Source: Planctomycetota bacterium
GTDB taxonomy: Bacteria; Planctomycetota; Phycisphaerae; Sedimentisphaerales; Anaerobacaceae
Direction: 5' to 3'
Length of the DNA stretch: 42,145 nucleotides
Assembly: GCA_014384025.1 (NCBI GenBank)
Contig: JACNGQ010000182.1
Coordinates: 1 to 42,145 of the forward strand
Shown: positions 36,649 to 42,145 of the stretch, piece by piece
Layout: the number at the start of each line of letters is the position of its first letter
How positions within the stretch are numbered: the first letter of the stretch is position 1
Made by a program: the position numbers and the translations under genes
The notes under the pieces: model-generated
What the model was told of the DNA's origin: nothing
Database searches by the model: none
The model's input: only the letters and a program-made list of their open reading frames with translations

Positions 36649-37890
36649 TTATTTTTTCGGCGCTACGGTAAAAGGTCTGCATCGTCCGATGTTGTTTAAC
36701 AAACCTATGGAGGCCATATTAACCAACAGGCTTGAGCCGCCGTAGCTTATCAGGGGTAAAGTCAGACCTGTTATAGGCATAAGTCCCAGCGTCATGCTCA
36801 CATTGACTATAACCTCGACGACAAACATCGCTACAATACCGACTGCTAACAATTTGCCGAACGGGTCGGTATTGTGCACTGCGATTTCCAGACCGCAGCT
36901 AACGATAATAGTATAAAGGATGAGTAAGACCATGCAGCCCAAAAAGCCCCATTGCTGGGCAATGATGGCAAAGATGAAGTCATTGTGTCTTTCTTGAAGA
37001 AAGTTGTATTTGACAAAGGGACCCTTTCGAAAACCGTATCCTTTGATACCGCCGGAAGCAACAGCGTATTTTGAGCGAATCAGATGCCAGCCCCAATCAC
37101 TCTTCCATTGCTTTTCACTGAATTTTGTGCCGACAAGGACCTGGCCCAACCACGGGTACTTCTCGGCCTTTTCACGAACCCATGTGTTTTGCAGTACGAC
37201 GCTGCTGATTCTATTTCGCTGATAGGTCTTCATCTTATTCCATAGCAGCGGACTGACCAGAAGTGCCATAAGTATAATAATCAGAAGATGTTTGACCTTT
37301 GCACCGGCCACAAACAGCATTGTAAACAGGATTGGCATCATTAAGAGCACTGTACCCAGGTCAGGCTCAAGGAGTATAAGGACCATTGGCAGGAGGGTTA
37401 GAGCAAAAGGGCCGATTAGGGTGCTAAGGCTACGGTAATTGCTGCGATAGCGCAGATACCAGGCTAAAACCACTATGTATGCGAGTTTGCAGAACTCTGA
37501 GGGTTGGATCCTGGGCAGACTTGGATGCAGCACAATCCAGCGGTGTACTCCTTGTCTGCTGGGCGGCGCAAAAGGCAGCTCGACCAGATATCTGCTGACC
37601 AGCAAATAAGCCAGCAGTACGAGCACACCGGCGAAAAACCAGTAGCTTATCGAGCCTAAACGCCTGTAATTGATCAAGTTAACCACTATAAAGCCTAATA
37701 TGGCGACTACGATGTATTGGATCTGTGTTTTCCAGAGATTGCTCAAATTACCGGTTTCACTGGCCGGGCTTAGTTCCGCGGGATTACCGACAGAATAGAT
37801 AGTAGCTATACCGATACCTACCAGCACCAAACAGGCCGCCATCAGGCATAGTCTTACAATTATTAGTCGTCCCTTTAGGAAATTGTACAT
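36649..37890 (-). CDS. rodA: SEDS peptidoglycan glycosyltransferase RodA
   Basis: The protein has 413 aa with about 10 TM helices. SEDS motifs are present: GVHRWI, PSEFCKLAYIV, LEPDLGTVLLMMPILFTMLF, GRNDFIF-like (QERHNDFIFAII), and GLMPITGLTLPLISYGGSSL near the end. RodA polymerises peptidoglycan for cell elongation with its PBP2 partner, not seen here. No strong Shine-Dalgarno precedes the ATG. Sits upstream of murJ. Confidence 0.93.
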   Translation of the reverse strand: MYNFLKGRLIIVRLCLMAACLVLVGIGIATIYSVGNPAELSPASETGNLSNLWKTQIQYIVVAILGFIVVNLINYRRLGSISYWFFAGVLVLLAYLLVSRYLVELPFAPPSRQGVHRWIVLHPSLPRIQPSEFCKLAYIVVLAWYLRYRSNYRSLSTLIGPFALTLLPMVLILLEPDLGTVLLMMPILFTMLFVAGAKVKHLLIIILMALLVSPLLWNKMKTYQRNRISSVVLQNTWVREKAEKYPWLGQVLVGTKFSEKQWKSDWGWHLIRSKYAVASGGIKGYGFRKGPFVKYNFLQERHNDFIFAIIAQQWGFLGCMVLLILYTIIVSCGLEIAVHNTDPFGKLLAVGIVAMFVVEVIVNVSMTLGLMPITGLTLPLISYGGSSLLVNMASIGLLNNIGRCRPFTVAPKK

Positions 37891-38496
37891 AATGGCAACA
37901 TTAACATAGAAACATTAAAATTGCATACACATACTATAAAGTTGTAAAAAAACTTACTTTATTAAGGCAAACAAGCACATATTTTCTATGTGTTAAATCG
38001 GGCAATTATATATAAAAATCTGATTTTTTTCGGTTTTTTTATATTTCTCTATAACTTTTACACACACTCGTGGTGTTTTTGCACTTAATTTTCACCCCTG
38101 AGCTATTGGTTCTTATTTCTTTGTGTATTTTCTTTGATTGCCGAGAACCGGTAGTTTCAATGGATTTTCAGGCTCAATTTCCGGATTTTCGCAAATTTCT
38201 CTTGAAATTTATAAAAATTTCTGTTACGATAATATTGATCTTCACCAATTAGGTTTTGTGCTTATATTGTAGGGCACATATTTCGCTTAATCAGCGAGAA
38301 AGGAGGATGCATCGGGAAGGATTTTGTTTATTTCCGGCAGCTCCTGCCGGCGCTGGAGCGCTATGTTCAATGATTAAAGTACTTTCTGTCATAATGAACA
38401 AGCGTGCTTAATATTTTTTGTTAAGGCAGGAAACAAAGCCAAGAGGCCAGAGTGTATTGCTCTGTGCAGACAAAACGAGAAGAAAGGGGTTGTACT
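37891..38496. other. 606-bp intergenic region, AT-rich with one GC hairpin
   Basis: This divergent gap lies between rodA (minus) and the dockerin-like gene (plus). From 37990 to 38240 it is very AT-rich. A perfect 7-bp hairpin CCGGCAG-CTC-CTGCCGG sits at 38334-38350, followed by GCGCTGGAGCGC. A 34-codon ORF (38307-38411) has AAGGAGG directly abutting its ATG, too close for normal initiation. No convincing gene is seen; it is probably the regulatory leader of the downstream gene. Confidence 0.4.
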
Positions 38497-39387
38497 ATGA
38501 GAAAATTGTTATTTGTTCTGGTTGTGGCAGTGCTCACTTCACCAGTGTGGGCTACGGTTACCATTACTGCCACTGACCTGGGCGAAGGAGTAGTCTCGAT
38601 TGACTACTCGTCGGATGAGACTGAACTGGTCAGAGCGTTTGCTCTGGACATTATAGTTGACTCCGGTACTATCGATGCTATTAGTGATTTCAAGGTGGGT
38701 GACGACAACAACGGTTACGGCATTTTTCCGGGTAATTTCAGTCTGTTCATTACTGTGGACCCTGCGACCGGTGAAGTCAGCGATTGGGGTGTGGCCGGTT
38801 ATTCGCCCGTGGCTGATGGTAATGACCCGGGTGCGCTTGGCGGCCTGGGTACGAATGGTATCACAATCGAAATGGGCTCACTCTATGACACTAAAGCTCC
38901 ACCCAAGCAGGGAAGGCTTTGCACTGTTACATGCAGTGAACCATGCCTGCTGACTGTTACCACAAATGCCACACGGGGTAATGTTGTACTGGAAGATGCT
39001 TCAGAAGCCGTCGTGGATTTGACCGGGGCAACCAATGTTCAAACCAGCCTTGGTGCAACTGAGTCATACACCGGTCCTAACAAAGACGAATGGTTTGCAG
39101 TAGGTTCGCCTGAGTGCTGGATTGCCAGTATTAATCCGAGACAGTGTCATGGTGACGCAGATGGTGCTTCTCAGGGTAAAGATAAGTACTGGGTATCAAC
39201 TAATGACCTGGACATCTTGATTTCAGCATGGAACAAGCCTCTGGAATCACTGACGGGTAATCAGATTTGTGCTGATTTCGACCACCTGTCTCAGGGTACA
39301 AATAAGTATCGTGTCTCGACCAATGACCTGGACATCTTGATTGCCAACTGGCAGCTTCCTGATGTTCCGGCTCCGGACTGTCCGTGA
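38497..39387 (+). CDS. Secreted cohesin-like protein with dockerin-like repeats
   Basis: The protein has 296 aa. The start at 38497 is chosen for GAAAGGGG about 9 nt upstream. A signal peptide covers residues 1-20 (ends PVWA). Residues about 21-200 are beta-rich (VTITATDLGEGVVSIDY, VRAFALDIIVDSG), the cohesin-like pattern. The C-terminus has two dockerin-like units: DADGASQGKDKYWVSTNDLD and DFDHLSQGTNKYRVSTNDLD (Ca-binding loops), each followed by a DILIxxW helix. Dockerin pairs with this spacing are frequent in secreted proteins of Phycisphaerae. Probably an attachment or cell-surface protein in polysaccharide metabolism. Confidence 0.82.
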   Translation: MRKLLFVLVVAVLTSPVWATVTITATDLGEGVVSIDYSSDETELVRAFALDIIVDSGTIDAISDFKVGDDNNGYGIFPGNFSLFITVDPATGEVSDWGVAGYSPVADGNDPGALGGLGTNGITIEMGSLYDTKAPPKQGRLCTVTCSEPCLLTVTTNATRGNVVLEDASEAVVDLTGATNVQTSLGATESYTGPNKDEWFAVGSPECWIASINPRQCHGDADGASQGKDKYWVSTNDLDILISAWNKPLESLTGNQICADFDHLSQGTNKYRVSTNDLDILIANWQLPDVPAPDCP

Positions 39388-39491
39388 TTAGAGTCCACAG
39401 GATTCGTATTAATTACAAAATTAAAGAGCCGGGATATTAAAGGATTTGTTGTTTCGAGAGAATAACATCTACAAAACGGAAGGAGATTTTG

Positions 39492-39600
39492 ATGAAAAGA
39501 CAGTGTTTGCTGATGTTGGTTTTGTTATGACATTAGCAACAGTTGCTGTGCTTATTCAAGAGAATGGTCAAGACTTTGGTCTGTTTCTGTGTCGAAAGTA
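39492..39600 (+). pseudogene. Remnant of a signal-peptide ORF
   Basis: GGAAGGAG precedes an ATG whose frame, MKRQCLLMLVLL, ends after 12 codons at TGA (39528-39530). A second ATG in another frame at 39526 continues with TLATVAVLIQ for about 24 codons. It looks like the broken start of an exported protein. The terminator at 39649 follows. Confidence 0.3.
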
Positions 39601-39648
39601 AATAAGATTGTTAGTTTTGGCCAGGGCCGGCATAATTTGGTTTGCAAA

Positions 39649-39681
39649 GAAGCAAGTCTTCGGACTTGCTTCTTTTTTTTT
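39649..39681 (+). terminator. Rho-independent terminator
   Basis: GAAGCAAGTC-TTCG-GACTTGCTTC forms a perfect 10-bp stem with UUCG tetraloop and is followed by nine T. It ends the dockerin-gene transcript. Confidence 0.95.
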
Positions 39682-39733
39682 GTCTTGCGGGGAGCGCCGG
39701 CGTTGCTTAATATTTAAAGATGGATTTTGGCCT

Positions 39734-40309
39734 ATGAAAAAAATATTTGTCTTATCGATTTGTGGTTTCTTTATTTTTCTGCCCGGCGGCTGTCAGAGTC
39801 CGGCTGGCGGTAAAAGCGAAGTTGAAGTAATTATTGACGGCGACGGACAGTTTCCGGAATATCTTGTCGGCGGATGGAAAGCGGATAAAGGCGGGTGGGA
39901 GATTGTTTTTGAGCCGGATGGTAAGATTTCTTCTGTAGTGGTGAGTCTCGGCAGGGTGAGAATAAAACCCGGAGAGGTAACTACAACGCAAATGGTATTG
40001 GGCGGCGAAGGGTTTTTCGAGCCGGGCAAGTGGACTGTTCAATACTCTCAGGAGAGTCGGGAATTGGTTGTTGAGATTGCAATAAAGCATTTTCGTGTCG
40101 AACTTGGTGACAATGTAGTGCACGGTAAAACCCGTGATTATTTTATCGGTTCGGTTTCCGCCGACGGGCTATTGTGGTGGGCCGACCGATATAAATTTCC
40201 CGAATACGTCGTAGATACGAAGAAACATCCGAATTTGAAGCTGCCCTTTGACCCTAATGACAGCTCGCGTGAGAGTTTAATTTTCCAAAAGGTTATAACA
40301 TCACAATAG
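39734..40309 (+). CDS. Lipoprotein of unknown function
   Basis: The protein has 191 aa; the start at 39734 gives a lipoprotein signal with lipobox PGGC. An upstream in-frame extension crosses the terminator and is not used. The mature part is beta-rich, with VGGWKADKGGWEIVFEPDGK and GKWTVQYSQESRELVVEI, the pattern of a lipocalin-like or META-like small domain. No catalytic motif. It converges with the pectate-lyase-like gene. Confidence 0.7.
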   Translation: MKKIFVLSICGFFIFLPGGCQSPAGGKSEVEVIIDGDGQFPEYLVGGWKADKGGWEIVFEPDGKISSVVVSLGRVRIKPGEVTTTQMVLGGEGFFEPGKWTVQYSQESRELVVEIAIKHFRVELGDNVVHGKTRDYFIGSVSADGLLWWADRYKFPEYVVDTKKHPNLKLPFDPNDSSRESLIFQKVITSQ

Positions 40310-40348
40310 TTGCTATGACGGATATATTCGCAGCGTCGAAATCCAAGA

Positions 40349-41671
40349 TTAGTCACTGACGTTCAGGCCCATTTTTACATTTCCCTCGGAGTAATTTGTG
40401 ATACGTTCCGGGCCGGTGAAGATGTTCTCGGCAATTATCGCCCGGGTGACGTCCTTTTGGAGCAGGATGTGCGGGCGGTCCTGCCGGAATTCACATCCGC
40501 GAATCAGCACGGTGCCGCTTTTGGCCTGTATTGCCGGGCGAGAGCGTTCTTTGCCGCCCCACTGGACAAACGTGCAATCACTGAAGCCAACGGTACCGGT
40601 ACCTGCTATCTTTGCGATTTGGTTGCACGGGCCCCAGAATGCGCAATTCACAAAACGAACGCTGCCGGTATTTGTTTTTTCGATTTCTATCATTGTCGGG
40701 TCCGGCCCGTGAAACGAGACAAATTCGCCATTGGTGATTAACAGGCCGTATGGGGCGCAGTGTTCGACGACAAGGGCGGTGTGGCAATCATCGGCTCCGA
40801 TGCCGAGGAAGTTGCCGTTGCATTGACCTGACTGGCTTTTTATGAACTTGTAGCCGACTTTGTAACCGAAACAGAAGGTGTTATAAACGTACTGCCAGTC
40901 GGACTTGCCGAATATGAAGGCTTCGCCGTTTTCCATCTGCCATTGAAACAATTTCGGTTTCATGCTCCACCAGGGGTTGAAGTGGACGTTCTCGATGCGT
41001 CCGATGTCATATATGTGGTCAACCAAAATTCCCCGGCGGATGGGCTGGCCGTGTACGTCTCGAATGAGATGGCGCTCGTTCCGGCTGGCGTCGATGCCGT
41101 TATATGGGTTGAGCATTTCGACTGCGAGGACGGCGGGATTCTTGCCTCGCATTGCGATGGCCCAGGAATAGGGCTTGGGGATGTCGTCCACGTTTTGCTC
41201 GGGATAGTATAAGACGACCCCTTTGAGGGTGCTGTTGGTATTTAGAGTGATGAAGGGGGGGGCATCTTCTTTGCCTGCGCCCTCGGTTACCATAAATGTG
41301 GTGCCGTCGTCGGTTGGCTTTGGAAGGCCGCGGTTACGAATACCGTTGTGGGCGGGGACTGATTGCCAGACGCCGGCCAGCGTCACGGCCTTTGGTACAT
41401 TCAGGTGGCCGGCGAAGAGATAGTTGCCGACAGGGGCGTAAACGACTCCGCCGTTGGCCTGGCCTGCGGCGTCCAGTGCTTTTTGAAAGGCCGGGGTGTC
41501 ATCTGTTTTTCCATCTCCCAGGGCGCCATAGTCGCGTACATTGAAATCATCTGAGAAGGCGGCAAAAAGCGGTTTTGATGGAAAAAGCATAATCATCGAA
41601 AGGAATGATGCCCAGAGGATGAATTTATGGGTTTTGTTTAAGGTTTTTGATTCAGTAATATCATTTTTCAT
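40349..41671 (-). CDS. Secreted pectate-lyase-like beta-helix protein
   Basis: The protein has 440 aa from the ATG at 41671, set by TAGGAG 8-9 nt upstream. An open frame extending to 41950 only reads the repeat block and is rejected. The signal peptide spans about residues 1-36. FNVRDYGALGDGKTDDTPAF is the Pectate_lyase_3 entry motif, followed by beta-helix coils such as VRFVNCAFWGP and VGFSDCTFVQWG. It is likely a polysaccharide lyase or hydrolase, or a structural beta-helix; the substrate is unclear. Confidence 0.88.
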   Translation of the reverse strand: MKNDITESKTLNKTHKFILWASFLSMIMLFPSKPLFAAFSDDFNVRDYGALGDGKTDDTPAFQKALDAAGQANGGVVYAPVGNYLFAGHLNVPKAVTLAGVWQSVPAHNGIRNRGLPKPTDDGTTFMVTEGAGKEDAPPFITLNTNSTLKGVVLYYPEQNVDDIPKPYSWAIAMRGKNPAVLAVEMLNPYNGIDASRNERHLIRDVHGQPIRRGILVDHIYDIGRIENVHFNPWWSMKPKLFQWQMENGEAFIFGKSDWQYVYNTFCFGYKVGYKFIKSQSGQCNGNFLGIGADDCHTALVVEHCAPYGLLITNGEFVSFHGPDPTMIEIEKTNTGSVRFVNCAFWGPCNQIAKIAGTGTVGFSDCTFVQWGGKERSRPAIQAKSGTVLIRGCEFRQDRPHILLQKDVTRAIIAENIFTGPERITNYSEGNVKMGLNVSD

Positions 41672-41703
41672 TTGTTTTACTCCTAAAGTTTTGTTGATTA
41701 GAG

Positions 41704-41726
41704 ACCAGAGTATAAGGCATTCTGGT
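41704..41726 (-). promoter_or_regulatory. Hairpin with ATAAGGC loop upstream of the beta-helix gene
   Basis: ACCAGAGT-ATAAGGC-ATTCTGGT forms an 8-bp stem (one G-T pair), 33 nt upstream of the gene start. The same loop and adjoining bases recur at 42106-42136. Confidence 0.4.
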
Positions 41727-41754
41727 AAATTGGGCAAGCATCCTTTAGGGTGGT

Positions 41755-41991
41755 AAAATTGGCTTTGTTTTGGGTTTGTTTTGGGTTTGAATTGGGTTAA
41801 ATTGGGTTTGTTTTGGCTTAAATTGGCTTTGAATTGGCTTTGAATTGGGTTTGTTTTTCCACCCAGCCAAGTGTCTAATTTTACGTATCTCATTGTTATG
41901 AAAGTGTTTATGTTCATTGTGTCATTTCTAAAATTGGCTTTGTTTTGCATAAAAAGGGTGGATTTGTAGAGCTTTCTCTACAGTTGTAGAG
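41755..41991 (-). repeat. Planctomycete-type dispersed repeat block with terminal palindrome
   Basis: Units of AATTGGCTTTG/TTTTGGGTTTG run to about 41950, ending in TTGGCTTTGTTTTGCATAAA, and are followed by CTCTACAGTTGTAGAG at 41976-41991. The order of parts is the same as in the block at 23905-24213. From 41992 to the window end I see no gene, only the hairpin at 42106. Confidence 0.75.
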
Positions 41992-42105
41992 GGAAAATGA
42001 GTTAAGAGTGAGCTAAAGTGCCTAAAGTGAGCTAAAGTTGGATTTTCGATGCTCATGCCTTTCAGATAAATGTTAAATATTGGCTATTTAGTGAGGGCAG
42101 AAAAA

Positions 42106-42136
42106 CCCCATTAGAGTATAAGGCACTCTAACGGGG
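42106..42136. promoter_or_regulatory. Second ATAAGGC-loop hairpin at window edge
   Basis: CCCCATTAGAGT / ACTCTAACGGGG form a 12-bp stem with one mismatch around the loop ATAAGGC. The core AGAGTATAAGGCAYTCT is shared with the hairpin at 41704. Confidence 0.4.
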
Positions 42137-42145
42137 CAAGGCACT

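Noticed and set aside
41672-41950. N-terminal extension of the pectate-lyase-like gene
   Set aside because: It translates the repeat block; TAGGAG and a proper signal peptide place the start at 41671.

Overview
The window looks like a chromosomal segment of an anaerobic planctomycete of the class Phycisphaerae (Sedimentisphaerales-like). This is inferred from the content. There are dispersed planctomycete-type repeats of CCAATT/AAACAAA units that read as NPIQSQF-like peptides. There are also secreted beta-helix proteins, a cohesin/dockerin-like secreted protein, an Hc1 histone-like protein and an HPr-domain protein. No rRNA or taxonomic marker is present, so the placement stays inferential. 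|| The left 12 kb is the remarkable part. It holds a selenocysteine tRNA (selC, 2628-2722) and genes with in-frame TGA codons that are best read as selenocysteine. Downstream of selC on the + strand are a small membrane protein, a polytopic NapH/NosR-like 4Fe-4S membrane protein, and an iodothyronine-deiodinase-like selenoprotein (Sec99 in SSYT-U-PPF) fused to a hexaheme cytochrome c tail. Converging on this is a minus-strand operon (11942-5846) of four homologous exported proteins. Each has a TGA inside the conserved motif FG-U-(D/G)GTC(G/S)YSWRVP. Each TGA is followed at the same distance by a 7-8 bp hairpin with a UGG loop, as expected for a bacterial SECIS. I do not recognise this family and think it may be undescribed. 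One copy carries an additional in-frame TAA, and one is fused to a 7-8 TM domain. || The middle (12.3-23.9 kb) is housekeeping and regulation: a large MscS/MscK-type channel, family-4 uracil-DNA glycosylase, glutamate dehydrogenase with a divergent LysR regulator, then a run of a HAD phosphatase, an exported LolA/DUF1571-like protein, an HPr-domain protein and a flavodoxin, followed by an Hc1-like histone and a FabZ-like dehydratase. || From 23.9 to 31.9 kb is accessory DNA: repeats, a glyoxalase fragment, a terminase-small-subunit-like HTH protein, a Sel1-repeat lipoprotein, excisionase/HTH genes, an HTH-Doc toxin-antitoxin pair and a tyrosine recombinase. The recombinase 3' end lies inside a tRNA-Glu gene, which marks an integration site. 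|| From 31.9 kb to the end are a 2x[4Fe-4S] ferredoxin, a TPR/HEAT protein, murJ and rodA (minus strand), a cohesin/dockerin-like secreted protein, a lipoprotein, and a pectate-lyase-like beta-helix protein preceded by an unusual hairpin and another repeat block. || The most coherent functional story is a selenium-dependent periplasmic redox system: selC, an Fe-S membrane electron carrier, a deiodinase-cytochrome selenoprotein, and a family of exported Sec proteins. Its substrates are unknown.
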